Shown one piece after another: positions 23,987-31,363 of a DNA stretch of 40,829 bases. The notes beneath the pieces were generated by a model, which saw nothing but the letters and a program-made list of their open reading frames with translations, ran no database searches and was not told the DNA's origin. Position numbers and translations under genes: made by a program. Location of the stretch: positions 1-40,829 of the IMG/VR virus record IMGVR_UViG_3300034980_000208; one strand, 5' to 3'. Positions within the stretch are counted from its first letter, which is position 1. The number at the start of each line of letters is the position of its first letter. Origin of the DNA: a virus.

Positions 23987-24105
23987 ATCTGAATTACTTT
24001 CCAGAATCTTTCCAGATTAGTTGATTGTGTATTGCACAACAGGGCGATAAGGTTACTATTCACCTGTCAGACACAATCAACCAAACGGGAAACGAAACGA
24101 TGAAG
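23977..24105 (+). repeat. Duplicated promoter region, copy 2
   Basis: This is the second 129-bp copy. The CTTTCCAGA pair and both 11-bp inverted arms (24020-24030 and 24071-24081) are unchanged, while most differences lie between the arms around the promoter. Conservation of the elements with drift between them points to selection on binding sites. Confidence 0.9.
24032..24059 (+). promoter_or_regulatory. Promoter within inverted repeat, copy 2
   Basis: TTGCAC at 24032-24037 and TACTAT at 24054-24059 keep the 16-nt spacing of copy 1. It drives the gene at 24100. Confidence 0.7.
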
Positions 24106-24309
24106 ACCGCACGACAGCAACTAATCGAAAAGGTCGAAGGCCGAAGCACTGAGACGCTGATTGAACTTGCCAAAGAGCTAAATCTAAAAACCACAACTGA
24201 AGAAATGATTGTTTCATGTTATGTGGAACGGGCAATCGAAAAGCGGCTGTCAGCGAAAGAGTTTGTTGAGTTGATGGAATCACTGGAAGCTGAACTGATG
24301 ACAGCGTGA
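24100..24309 (+). CDS. Small protein under copy-2 promoter
   Basis: This 69-residue, charged helical protein (RQQLIEKVEGRSTETLIELAKELN) starts at ATG 24100 after the GGGAAACG leader shared with copy 1. The C-terminal half contains VERAIEKRLSAKEFVELMESLEAEL. It reads as a compact helical bundle. It is followed by a strong terminator. The function is unknown. Confidence 0.65.
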   Translation: MKTARQQLIEKVEGRSTETLIELAKELNLKTTTEEMIVSCYVERAIEKRLSAKEFVELMESLEAELMTA

Positions 24310-24321
24310 CCAACACACCAC

Positions 24322-24343
24322 GCCCGCTTCGGCGGGCTTCTTT
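24322..24343 (+). terminator. Rho-independent terminator
   Basis: GCCCGC at 24322-24327 pairs perfectly with GCGGGC at 24332-24337 around a TTCG loop and is followed by TTCTTT. It ends the 24100 transcript in the same style as the terminator at 23612. Confidence 0.85.
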
Positions 24344-24366
24344 CCACACTTTCAGGAGCAGGAACA

Positions 24367-24588
24367 ATGAGCAAAACAATCGACCGAACAGCAATCACTG
24401 AACGACTGATGACACAGCAGGCGGGCGTAGCTGATGCAATCGCAATCCTGCAATCACAACTTGATCGGATGACGAGCGAAATTGATCCTGACACCGCGAC
24501 GTGGGCGGACCTTGGAAAGTTTGGGTGCATCGCCGACTTGGCACAGCGAATGATAACTGAGTGTGACGAAAGCGGAGTGACAGCATGA
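24367..24588 (+). CDS. Small hypothetical protein
   Basis: This 73-residue protein starts at ATG 24367 after CAGGAGCAGGAACA, a good ribosome site. It is helical, with an AGVADAIAILQSQLDRMTSEI coiled stretch and two Cys. It overlaps the next small gene in ATGA. No function is recognised. Confidence 0.6.
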   Translation: MSKTIDRTAITERLMTQQAGVADAIAILQSQLDRMTSEIDPDTATWADLGKFGCIADLAQRMITECDESGVTA

Positions 24589-24755
24589 CCGACATCCAAC
24601 AAAAGATCGCGGACTACCTGAGACGCGGAAGCGTTGTTAGCGATTTTGCGCTCCGCTGTTTCGTCGGCATGATCGAAACGGGCGAAGCGACGCCGGCGGA
24701 TTTTGAGGCCGTCGGCGGAATCGAACTACGGCAAAAAGTGGAGGCGAGATTATGA
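24585..24755 (+). CDS. 56-residue hypothetical protein
   Basis: The sequence encodes 56 residues starting MTDIQQKIADYLRR. It begins in ATGA overlap with the gene before and ends in ATGA overlap with the gene after, which is the main reason for calling it. It is helical and has no recognised motif. Confidence 0.6.
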   Translation: MTDIQQKIADYLRRGSVVSDFALRCFVGMIETGEATPADFEAVGGIELRQKVEARL

Positions 24756-24943
24756 ACGGACGAGGTGGCAAACGCGAAGGTGCCGGGCGACCGGCAGCAC
24801 GCGGGGAACGGAAAATCAACACGGGGCTACGTCTCACGCCGACACTGCGGGCATATCTCCAGCAGCACGAAAAAACACAGGCGGATGTGGTCGAGGATGC
24901 CATTCGTCGGACTGCGGATTTCAAGCGGTGGGCCAATGATTGA
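24752..24943 (+). CDS. Small basic DNA-binding candidate (GKREGAGRP motif)
   Basis: This 63-residue protein begins MNGRGGKREGAGRPAARGE, a basic Gly-rich stretch common at the start of phage DNA-binding proteins. The rest, GLRLTPTLRAYLQQHEKTQADVVEDAIRR, matches the strand-helix-helix pattern of ribbon-helix-helix proteins. It could be a small repressor. DNA binding is inferred from pattern. It overlaps both neighbours. Confidence 0.6.
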   Translation: MNGRGGKREGAGRPAARGERKINTGLRLTPTLRAYLQQHEKTQADVVEDAIRRTADFKRWAND

Positions 24944-25364
24944 CCGCAGCCGCATTCCGCCGAACATGGGCGTCCACGAATATCTGATGCACCTGGACGA
25001 GCCACGGCAGCGACCGGGACCATCCGACCGGGCGTATCCTCCCGATCATTCGCGGCGGGAGTGGATTGAGTTTGAACGCGAGCAACTGAAACGAGCGAGA
25101 ACGCACAGCAGGCACCTGGAACTGCCGACGCTTTGCATCCTTGCACAGATGAAACGTGCCGACCAATTCTGGCGGCAGGTGCTGAGGTCCAGGCTGGACG
25201 CATTGTTTTTCTTTTACGAACAGGAACTAGATTATGACCGGGACGATGACCACAACAACCGCTGCCGACAACTCGCTGACGCACGACGACGAGCAGGCTA
25301 TGATGTACATCCCGCTCGGCGAAAAAGCACCGATCCGCCTGACGCTGAAAATGATCGCACATGA
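24936..25364 (+). CDS. Hypothetical protein, overlapping the annealase gene
   Basis: This 142-residue protein starts at ATG 24936 inside the preceding gene. The first ~98 residues read as a real protein (MGVHEYLMHL; WIEFEREQLKRARTHSR; LCILAQMKRADQFWRQVLR). The last ~44 residues lie in the 131-nt overlap with the Bet-like gene and look like out-of-frame translation. Either the overlap is real or an error hides an earlier stop. No family is recognised. Confidence 0.55.
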   Translation: MIDRSRIPPNMGVHEYLMHLDEPRQRPGPSDRAYPPDHSRREWIEFEREQLKRARTHSRHLELPTLCILAQMKRADQFWRQVLRSRLDALFFFYEQELDYDRDDDHNNRCRQLADARRRAGYDVHPARRKSTDPPDAENDRT

Positions 25365-26214
25365 TATCGCAACGCCCACAAAGAGCGGCCAGCGACCGAG
25401 CGAAGGCGACTGCCTACGGTTCGCGAATCTCTGCAAGGGCCGGGAGTTGAATCCGTGGACGGGCGATTGCTTCATGATCGGCTACGACTCGCAGGGCGGG
25501 CCGAACTTTGAACTGATTACAGCGTATCAGGCATTACTGAAACGTGCCGAGCGGTCTGACAAGTTCGACGGACTCGAAGGTGGCGTCACCGTCAAAACGG
25601 CTGACGGGCTGGAGCATCGCAAGGGATGTCTGGTGATGAATGGTGAGGTGATCGTCGGCGGGTGGGCGAAAGCGTACAGGCAGGACCGGCGGATTCCTCA
25701 TGAGGCAATCATCGACTTCAAGGTCTACGACGCGGGACGCAGTCGCTGGAAGGTCGACCCGGCGGGCATGATTGCAAAGTGTGCGAAGGCGGCGGCACTT
25801 CGCGAGGCGTTTCCGAATCAGGTGGGCGGGCTTTATCTCCAGGAGGAAATGGACCGCGTGCACGAGGATGCGGATCTGGGTGCGGTTATCGCTCCGCAGC
25901 GGATCGAAGCACAACCCGTCGAGCGTGAGCAGGATCACGCCGAGCCAGTCGATGAGAAACCGACTCCGAAACCGAAAGCCAAGCCAAAGGCCAAAAAGGC
26001 GACGACGAAAACACAATCAGCCGGCGTCGACTGGGCGGCAGAATTCACGCTCTACGGCGTGACGGATCAGGCGGTACTGTTGCGAGACTCGCCAACGGCA
26101 GCGGATCGGGAATCCGTTATGTCAGCGGCAAAGTCGATGGTCGGTGACGGCGAGATGAAACAAGTTGCGTTCGATTGTCTCGGTCGATATCTGGCGGAAC
26201 TGGAATCACGATAA
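25234..26214 (+). CDS. Bet/RecT-type single-strand annealing protein
   Basis: This phage annealase pairs complementary single strands and drives recombination with a partner exonuclease. It shows the Bet pattern: LRFANLCKGRELNPWTGDCFMIGYDSQGGPNFELITAYQALLKRAERS, then EVIVGGWAKAYRQD, MIAKCAKAAALREAFP and LYLQEEMD. The C-terminal third has a Lys/Pro-rich linker (PKPKAKPKAKKATTK) and a small closing domain. ATG 25234 is chosen for AGGAA at 25222-25226. No lambda Exo homologue is recognised, so its exonuclease partner is missing or unrecognised. RusA-type resolvase is nearby. Confidence 0.85.
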   Translation: MTGTMTTTTAADNSLTHDDEQAMMYIPLGEKAPIRLTLKMIAHDIATPTKSGQRPSEGDCLRFANLCKGRELNPWTGDCFMIGYDSQGGPNFELITAYQALLKRAERSDKFDGLEGGVTVKTADGLEHRKGCLVMNGEVIVGGWAKAYRQDRRIPHEAIIDFKVYDAGRSRWKVDPAGMIAKCAKAAALREAFPNQVGGLYLQEEMDRVHEDADLGAVIAPQRIEAQPVEREQDHAEPVDEKPTPKPKAKPKAKKATTKTQSAGVDWAAEFTLYGVTDQAVLLRDSPTAADRESVMSAAKSMVGDGEMKQVAFDCLGRYLAELESR

Positions 26215-26216
26215 CC

Positions 26217-26441
26217 ATGATACGGTACTGCACGGCGTGGAATAAAGACGAGATGTATCAGCCAGCTCTAACGAAACCGGCAGATGAGCGGTTGCACATT
26301 CCGGACAGTAGCGAGATCAAAACGCTATGCAGTCGGCAGGTTTTCCGCGTGCATAAGTCACCGGGGAATCCGCTACTGTTGGAAGTGTGCAAAGCGTGTC
26401 AAAACAAAATGAGATGCCCAAACAGAAAGGCGAAACAGTGA
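26217..26441 (+). CDS. Small Cys-containing protein
   Basis: This 74-residue protein starts at ATG 26217, two bases after the annealase stop codon. It has Cys in IRYCTAW, KTLCSRQ, and VCKACQNKMRCPNRK, with a basic end, suggesting a small zinc-binding fold. The stop overlaps the GTG start of the next gene. The function is unknown. Confidence 0.6.
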   Translation: MIRYCTAWNKDEMYQPALTKPADERLHIPDSSEIKTLCSRQVFRVHKSPGNPLLLEVCKACQNKMRCPNRKAKQ

Positions 26442-26710
26442 CGACAACTTACATGAGACGAGCCAGCGCGGGTGTATGCGTACGGTGCGAATCCATCGAC
26501 ATAATACCGGGGCAGCGGCGGTGCGAATCATGCCGCCGATATTTCAACCGGTACGCTCGGCTACGTGATGCCGAGACGCGGTCGCTAGGTTGCTGCATCA
26601 CATGCGGCAAGGTGGCCGTGAAGGGGTTTTCCCGGTGCCAGCCGTGCCGACAGAAAAACATCGACCTGCGGAGACGGCAGCGACGGGAGGCGGCAAAATG
26701 CAGGAACTGA
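26438..26710 (+). CDS. Small double zinc-finger protein
   Basis: This 90-residue protein starts at GTG 26438 overlapping the previous stop, with AGAAAGG upstream. Four CxxC pairs form two zinc ribbons (CVRC/CESC and CITC/CQPC), in a background rich in Arg that ends RRRQRREAAKCRN. This is a nucleic-acid-binding style. No nuclease motif follows, although the spacing resembles zinc parts of HNH proteins. Confidence 0.6.
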   Translation: MTTTYMRRASAGVCVRCESIDIIPGQRRCESCRRYFNRYARLRDAETRSLGCCITCGKVAVKGFSRCQPCRQKNIDLRRRQRREAAKCRN

Positions 26711-27042
26711 TTTATATCGCCAGCCCGTACAGCCATGAATCGCAAAACGTCATGCGTGATCGATTCCATGCGGTGTGCGAATACGCGGGCCGGATGATGC
26801 AAGCGGGTAAGGTTGTTTATTCGCCGATTGCACACAGTCATCCGATAGCGATGCGGGTTGGCCTGCCGACGGGTTGGGAATACTGGGAGAGGTTCGACCG
26901 CGTCATGTTGCAGCAGTGCACTGAACTGCACGTTTTGCAGATTGAGGGATGGTACGAATCAGAGGGTGTCAGAGCGGAAGTTTGCATGGCAGAACAACTA
27001 GGGCTGCCGGTTACTTATTCAGGCGAGGAGGTGGAAGCGTGA
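26698..27042 (+). CDS. DUF1937/nucleoside deoxyribosyltransferase-like protein
   Basis: This 114-residue protein starts at ATG 26698 with GGGAGG 7 nt upstream. It has the DUF1937 pattern: YIASPYSH at the start, VVYSPIAHSHPIA, a GWEYWERFDRVML helix, and ESEGVRAEVCMAEQLGLPVTY at the end, where Ser-Glu-Gly and a following Glu match the nucleoside 2-deoxyribosyltransferase-like site. Members may bind or rearrange nucleotides. In phages the gene is often near replication or nucleotide genes. It overlaps the next gene by GTGA. Confidence 0.8.
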   Translation: MQELIYIASPYSHESQNVMRDRFHAVCEYAGRMMQAGKVVYSPIAHSHPIAMRVGLPTGWEYWERFDRVMLQQCTELHVLQIEGWYESEGVRAEVCMAEQLGLPVTYSGEEVEA

Positions 27043-28517
27043 AGATTAAATTCGACACAAGCAGCGTTGAGTCGTATGAGATGTTTTTGAACGTCAGGCG
27101 ATGCCCTGCGTATTCATTCAAGGGGTCGGCGGCGATAGTCCCGGATCAGTACGCGGCATCGCTCGGCATCGAACTGGAACAGCAGGATGTGAAACCGCAT
27201 CATCCGCTGGATTCCCTGTTCGATTACCAGCGGGGCATTGCGGCGACCGCCATCGCGAAGCGTAAGTATGCAGTGTTCGCTGATTGCGGACTTGGTAAAA
27301 CCCTGATCCTGCTGGAGTTTGCGAGGCACGCAGCACGGGCAACAGGGCAGAAGGTGCTGATTGTTTCTCCGCTGATGGTAGTGCGGCAGACAATCGCAGA
27401 ATCAGAGCGATGGTACGGCGACGGCATTTCAATCGGGCGAGTCGATGCGTCCAGTCTGAACTATTGGCTGTCGTCAAATGATTCACTCGACACTCAGATC
27501 GGCGTGACAAATTATGAGGCTATCCGCGAGGGTCTTGAACCGGGTAACTTGGGGGCGTTGATTCTCGACGAGTCGTCGATGCTCAAGAGCCATTATGGAG
27601 CATGGGGAACGCGGCTAATTGAACTGGGCCGGGGGCTGGAATGGAAACTATGCTGCACTGGAACGCCAGCACCGAACGACCGCATCGAGTTTGCGAATCA
27701 TGCGGTATTTCTTGACCGTGCAAAAACAGTTAACGAGTTCCTGGCATCGTACTTCGTGAATCGTGGACAGACGAACAACCGATGGGAACTGAAGCCGCAC
27801 GCTTTGAGGCCGTTTTATCGGTCACTGGCTGACTGGTCGATATTTCTGACGAATCCGGCGACGTACGGATGGAAAGACAACGTCGAAACGACACCGCCGA
27901 TTCATATTCATATCGATGAAGTCGAACTCACGCCAGAACAACGCAAGGCGGCGCAGGTGCTGACGGGAGATTTGATTACAGCGAACATCGGCGGCATCGG
28001 ACAACGCAGCAAGTTGTCACAAATCGCCAAAGGGAAGAATGGGATACCGACAAACAAGCCCGCATTCATTCGGCAGATGATTGATAGCTGGCCTGACGAA
28101 TCAACGATCATATGGTGTAACTACAACGACGAGCAGGACCGAATGGAGAATACATTTCCAGATGCGGTCAGCGTGTCGGGTGCGACAAAGGAATCAGACC
28201 GGGAATCCGCCATTGATCGATTCGTTTCTGGTGAGGTCAAAATCCTGATTACGAAACCGAAGATCCTCGGATTCGGATTGAATCTACAGGTTGCAACTCG
28301 GCAAGTATTCAGCGGGCTGAAAGACAGCTACGAGGAATTCTATCAAGCGGTCAAACGGTCTAATCGGATCGGTTCAACGAAGCCGCTGAACGTTCATATT
28401 CCGGTAACGGAATTAGAGATGCCTTTCGTTGACAACGTGTTGAGCAAGGCAAAGCGAGTGGAGTCTGACACAATCGAACAAGAACAACTATTCAAGGAGA
28501 TCGGTACGAATGACTGA
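27039..28517 (+). CDS. SNF2-like DEAD-box helicase
   Basis: This 492-residue superfamily-2 ATPase starts at GTG 27039 with a GAGGAGGTG ribosome site. Motif I is ADCGLGKT (~83-90), motif Ia LIVSPLMV, motif II LDESS near 175 (DExx variant), motif III CTGTPAPND, then IIWCNYNDEQ and motif VI QAVKRSNRIGS. It overlaps the methyltransferase gene. Helicase-plus-methyltransferase pairs of this kind occur in many phages. A DNA translocation or remodelling role is likely; the substrate is unknown. Confidence 0.88.
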   Translation: MKIKFDTSSVESYEMFLNVRRCPAYSFKGSAAIVPDQYAASLGIELEQQDVKPHHPLDSLFDYQRGIAATAIAKRKYAVFADCGLGKTLILLEFARHAARATGQKVLIVSPLMVVRQTIAESERWYGDGISIGRVDASSLNYWLSSNDSLDTQIGVTNYEAIREGLEPGNLGALILDESSMLKSHYGAWGTRLIELGRGLEWKLCCTGTPAPNDRIEFANHAVFLDRAKTVNEFLASYFVNRGQTNNRWELKPHALRPFYRSLADWSIFLTNPATYGWKDNVETTPPIHIHIDEVELTPEQRKAAQVLTGDLITANIGGIGQRSKLSQIAKGKNGIPTNKPAFIRQMIDSWPDESTIIWCNYNDEQDRMENTFPDAVSVSGATKESDRESAIDRFVSGEVKILITKPKILGFGLNLQVATRQVFSGLKDSYEEFYQAVKRSNRIGSTKPLNVHIPVTELEMPFVDNVLSKAKRVESDTIEQEQLFKEIGTND

Positions 28518-29406
28518 ACTATATGACGTGCATCACGGGGATTGCATCCCGCACATGCTGGAAACGATGGAACCGGAGAGCGTCGACTTCAGCGTATTCT
28601 CGCCGCCGTTTCCTTCGCTCTACGCATACACTGATTCCGAATCCGACATTGGCAACGTCGACAGCATGGGCAGCGAGGCACAGGTGCATCTGTCGTTCAT
28701 GTTTCGCGGACTGGCTCGCATCTTAAAACCGGGACGGGCGGCGGTTGTTCACGTCTGCCAGATCCCACGAATGAAGCGGAGCGGTGGTGTCGGACTGTGC
28801 GACTTCCGAGGAATGAACATCCGCCTCGGGGAACGTGCTGGCCTGACCTATGAGTACGATTGGAGCGTCCGGAAGAATCCGCAGGCTCAGGCAATCAGGA
28901 CACGCAGCAGGGAGTTGCAGTTCTCTGGGTTGGAATCAGACCGGGCAGCACAGCGAGGTACGTTGCAGGATTATCTGATTAAGTTTAGGAAGCCGGGAAC
29001 GAACGAGACACCAATCGACACGCCGGGCGAAGTTAGCCGCAACGACTGGATCGATTGGGCCGAAGGTTGCTGGGATGACGTAAGCGAGACGGACACGCTC
29101 AACACGAAGGCGGCGAAGTCTGGCGACGATACGCGGCACATTTGCCCGTTGCAGTTGGAAGTGATCCGGCGGTGCGTCCTGCTGTTTTCCAATCCCGGTG
29201 AATTGGTGTTCAGTCCGTTCACGGGTATCGGCAGCGAGGGGTACGTGAGCCTCGGTGGACGGTCCGTAAAGACCGGCAGAAGCATAGAGCAGCCGCGACG
29301 GTTCTATGGGTGCGAACTGAAGAATGAGTATCACGCACAGGCCTTGAGGAATCTGGCGAGTGCCGTGAATCAGGCAGAATCTGCGGTTCAGGAATCGCTG
29401 TTTTAA
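28510..29406 (+). CDS. DNA methyltransferase (N4/N6-type)
   Basis: This 298-residue protein starts at ATG 28510 inside the helicase end. HHGDC is the substrate-side motif, SPPF at ~31-34 is the catalytic (D/N/S)PP(Y/F) motif IV, and FSPFTGIGSEG at ~235-245 is the SAM-binding FxGxG motif I, which gives the beta-class order. It methylates an exocyclic amino group of adenine or cytosine in DNA; the target sequence cannot be told. No matching endonuclease lies next to it, so it could shield phage DNA. It ends the middle operon. Confidence 0.88.
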   Translation: MTELYDVHHGDCIPHMLETMEPESVDFSVFSPPFPSLYAYTDSESDIGNVDSMGSEAQVHLSFMFRGLARILKPGRAAVVHVCQIPRMKRSGGVGLCDFRGMNIRLGERAGLTYEYDWSVRKNPQAQAIRTRSRELQFSGLESDRAAQRGTLQDYLIKFRKPGTNETPIDTPGEVSRNDWIDWAEGCWDDVSETDTLNTKAAKSGDDTRHICPLQLEVIRRCVLLFSNPGELVFSPFTGIGSEGYVSLGGRSVKTGRSIEQPRRFYGCELKNEYHAQALRNLASAVNQAESAVQESLF

Positions 29407-29435
29407 TTGACGATCCCGGCCGCAGCGGGTAATCT
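29407..29435 (+). promoter_or_regulatory. Possible promoter after methyltransferase gene
   Basis: TTGACG at 29407-29412 and TAATCT at 29430-29435 are spaced 17 nt; the -10 match is poor. A hairpin TCGGG-TTAT-CCCGA lies downstream at 29478-29491. The 150-nt gap to the next gene holds this, that hairpin and the terminator below. Confidence 0.4.
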
Positions 29436-29499
29436 GTGTGTGTGACGGAGTAGGGGCCGGCACTAAAATAAAACGTCTCGGGTTATCCCGATTCTATAG

Positions 29500-29541
29500 C
29501 CACGTTTGGAACGCCCTACCGTTTCCGAGCGTGGTTTTTTT
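29500..29541 (+). terminator. Rho-independent terminator
   Basis: CCACG at 29500-29504 pairs with CGTGG at 29530-29534, with further inner pairing GGAACG/CGTTTCC (one bulge), followed by seven T. It closes the helicase-methyltransferase operon. Confidence 0.75.
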
Positions 29542-29556
29542 CATGGACTGAAAGCA

Positions 29557-30444
29557 ATGAAATATGACGCTGCTGCAGACGCGGCAAAACAATTAAAGGA
29601 CAAGATATCTCATGCTCAGCGGGCGAGATTTTACAGTCATGCACCAGGGAAAAAGTCAGAACAAACCGCTGCCTCTATGTCAAGTGCGGCGGAAGTACTA
29701 GCACGACTAAGAGATGCGTTAGCTGACGCTTCAAGTATGATTCAGGGTCACGCTGATTTCATGGGCGGCGTCTCTGATTCATTGCACCTTACCAATCTGG
29801 TCTGGACTAACCACGGACCTGAGTTGGAATTTGGCTGGGAGCCAGATGTCGTAAAGTGTGGAGTTGACGGTAACCGCTGGAATAGGTGGTCACTGATTGG
29901 CAGTGATGGGAAATATTCTGTGTGTTCGTCACAAGATGTAATTAAGCGAACAGGGTGTAGTCAAGACTACCTTGACGGCATAACCTCAGCAATTGAGTCG
30001 ACGTTGGTGCCGCAGGAATGCCGTAAATTGCTAGACGCAGCAGTCGAACGACAAGTATTTGAAAGGATCAACCACGCTGCGTGCGGTGTTGATGGTATTG
30101 GGCTTAAGTTCTTGAGAAGTATTGAAAACAGGAGGATTATTAGTTTTCTAATTAAGCACGGTTTTGATTCAGTCAAGGCGCAGGTCAACTCGCTTCCGTC
30201 GTTGCAGGACATACAGGTCAGAAAAGCCCTGTTGCATCAGTCCATAATGGCAAAGACGATTTGCGAAAAACACAATATGCCACCAGTGCCACCAGCAAAA
30301 ACGCAGCGGCGGCATGTGGTAGACATGGAGTCATTTCCAGGGGTTTATTTCGGATGGCGTGGTGGCGTTTGTACGTATGTTGGGAAAAGTGTTTCAGTGC
30401 GGAACCGGCTACGAAATCACAACAAAATATCCCCCCCGCGATGA
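29557..30444 (+). CDS. GIY-YIG protein, reading frame broken at poly-C
   Basis: This 295-residue frame starts at ATG 29557. The first ~250 residues are unrecognised and mostly helical, with a Trp-rich GNRWNRWSLIGSDGKYSV region. The end shows the start of a GIY-YIG nuclease domain: GVYFGWRGGVCTYVGKSVSVRNRLRNHNKIS. It then stops just after a seven-C run at 30431-30437. The rest of the domain, with the ELFYIWLL segment that holds the conserved Glu, continues in the next frame to 30565. Base use is richer in A/T than the neighbours, suggesting recent gain. Confidence 0.7.
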   Translation: MKYDAAADAAKQLKDKISHAQRARFYSHAPGKKSEQTAASMSSAAEVLARLRDALADASSMIQGHADFMGGVSDSLHLTNLVWTNHGPELEFGWEPDVVKCGVDGNRWNRWSLIGSDGKYSVCSSQDVIKRTGCSQDYLDGITSAIESTLVPQECRKLLDAAVERQVFERINHAACGVDGIGLKFLRSIENRRIISFLIKHGFDSVKAQVNSLPSLQDIQVRKALLHQSIMAKTICEKHNMPPVPPAKTQRRHVVDMESFPGVYFGWRGGVCTYVGKSVSVRNRLRNHNKISPPR

Positions 30445-30565
30445 TGTGTCATGGATTAAGTGCGAACAACACCAGATCCATACATGGGAACTGTTTTATA
30501 TTTGGCTTTTAAATCCCACGAGTAATAGTGAAGTAATGCAGGCTGCAGCCTGCATGCAAAGTTGA
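30434..30565 (+). pseudogene. Out-of-frame 3' part of the GIY-YIG gene
   Basis: In the +1 frame the sequence reads RDDVSWIKCEQHQ and ELFYIWLLNPTSN, which continues the GIY-YIG domain of the gene above. One C fewer in the run at 30431-30437 would join both parts into a 336-residue protein. It could be a true disruption, a phase-variable switch, +1 frameshifting, or a base-call error. Confidence 0.65.
30536..30555. promoter_or_regulatory. 20-bp perfect palindrome before the initiator gene
   Basis: ATGCAGGCTG is followed directly by CAGCCTGCAT. It lies 41 nt before the initiator start; TTGACA at 30562-30567 follows. This fits a repressor operator over the replication promoter, but no repressor is identified and the -10 region is weak. 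Confidence 0.55.
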
Positions 30566-30595
30566 CAGGTTCGGGCACACGCGGTTTGTTTTTGG

Positions 30596-31363
30596 ATGGA
30601 TTTCATGGCTGGCGACTGGATAAAGATTCAACACGCATTACCTGATAAGCCAGAGGTCGTGCAGATGTCACAGATTCTGGGGCTGGACCAGGACGCGGTG
30701 ACCGGCAAGCTGATCAGATTGTGGGTCTGGACCGATCAACAGAGTGAATCGGGTAACGCTCTGAGCGTTACAGAATCGTTCATTGACCGTATCACGTTTG
30801 TTGCAGGATTCGCACAATCGTTACGCTCGGTCGGTTGGCTGCACGGTGCGGACGGTGACCTGTCGTTGCCGAATTTTACCCGCCACAATGGGAAGACAGC
30901 AAAAACACGGGCGAACACGCAAAAACGGGTTCAGGCGTTACGCTCCCGTAACGCTGACAGCGTAAACAAAAGCGTTACCAGAGAAGAGAAGAGAAGAGAA
31001 GAGAAGAATCCTTCTATATATATCCCCGGCGAAGACGTCAGAATTCCAACCAGCATCGACAAGCCGAAAATCACGGCAGCGGTCGGGCGATGGTTTGAGC
31101 ACATCAACGCCGACGACACGCACAAGAGCATCACGCCGAACAGTCCGCAGGAGGAAGCGACGTTGCGGCTGGTGGCATCGTGGGGAACGCCAGAACCGGA
31201 AACCGTGGCGGCAATCGATGCAGCGATAGCGGGGCAGTGGTCGAACCTACGGAAACCAGAGGCACCGCGGGCGGAACGCGGCAACGGCAAACCAAAGTCA
31301 CCGAGCATCATGGACACGCTCGACGATATGATTGAGGAGGAAAAACGAAATGAACAATTCTGA
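30596..31363 (+). CDS. Replication initiator, lambda-O/replisome-organiser type
   Basis: This 255-residue protein begins MDFMAGDWIKIQHALPDKPEV; ATG 30605 is also possible. The first ~115 residues match the winged-helix N-terminal domain of phage replication proteins: PDKPEVVQMSQILGLDQDAVTGKLIRLWVWTDQQ, then FAQSLRSVGWL. A Lys/Arg/Glu linker (TREEKRREEKN) and a C-terminal part with VGRWFEHINAD follow. Such proteins bind iterons and load helicase. The gene itself contains candidate iterons (30753-31024), as lambda O does. Its partner follows at 31350. Confidence 0.75.
   Translation: MDFMAGDWIKIQHALPDKPEVVQMSQILGLDQDAVTGKLIRLWVWTDQQSESGNALSVTESFIDRITFVAGFAQSLRSVGWLHGADGDLSLPNFTRHNGKTAKTRANTQKRVQALRSRNADSVNKSVTREEKRREEKNPSIYIPGEDVRIPTSIDKPKITAAVGRWFEHINADDTHKSITPNSPQEEATLRLVASWGTPEPETVAAIDAAIAGQWSNLRKPEAPRAERGNGKPKSPSIMDTLDDMIEEEKRNEQF
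30753..31024. other. Candidate replication origin inside initiator gene
   Basis: Repeats of GTAACGCT and its complement lie at 30753-30760/30764-30771 (a perfect 8+3+8 palindrome), 30820-30827 (variant GTTACGCT), 30935-30942/30947-30954 (GCGTTACG/CGTAACGC, spacer 4) and 30971-30978. They are followed by five GAGAA units and a T/A stretch around TCTATATATATCC. Iterons followed by an AT-rich segment within the initiator gene is the lambda ori design. Origin function is inferred. Confidence 0.6.
30981..31005 (+). repeat. Five GAGAA pentanucleotide units
   Basis: GAGAA is repeated five times within the initiator linker (REEKRREEK). A change by one unit would shift the frame. It is also a pure purine tract beside the AT-rich segment of the candidate origin. 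Confidence 0.9.

Noticed and set aside
30981-31005. GAGAA repeat as a phase-variation switch of the initiator
   Set aside because: Loss of the initiator would be lethal to the phage, and Glu/Arg-rich linkers of this kind are common in replication proteins; kept only as a repeat feature.
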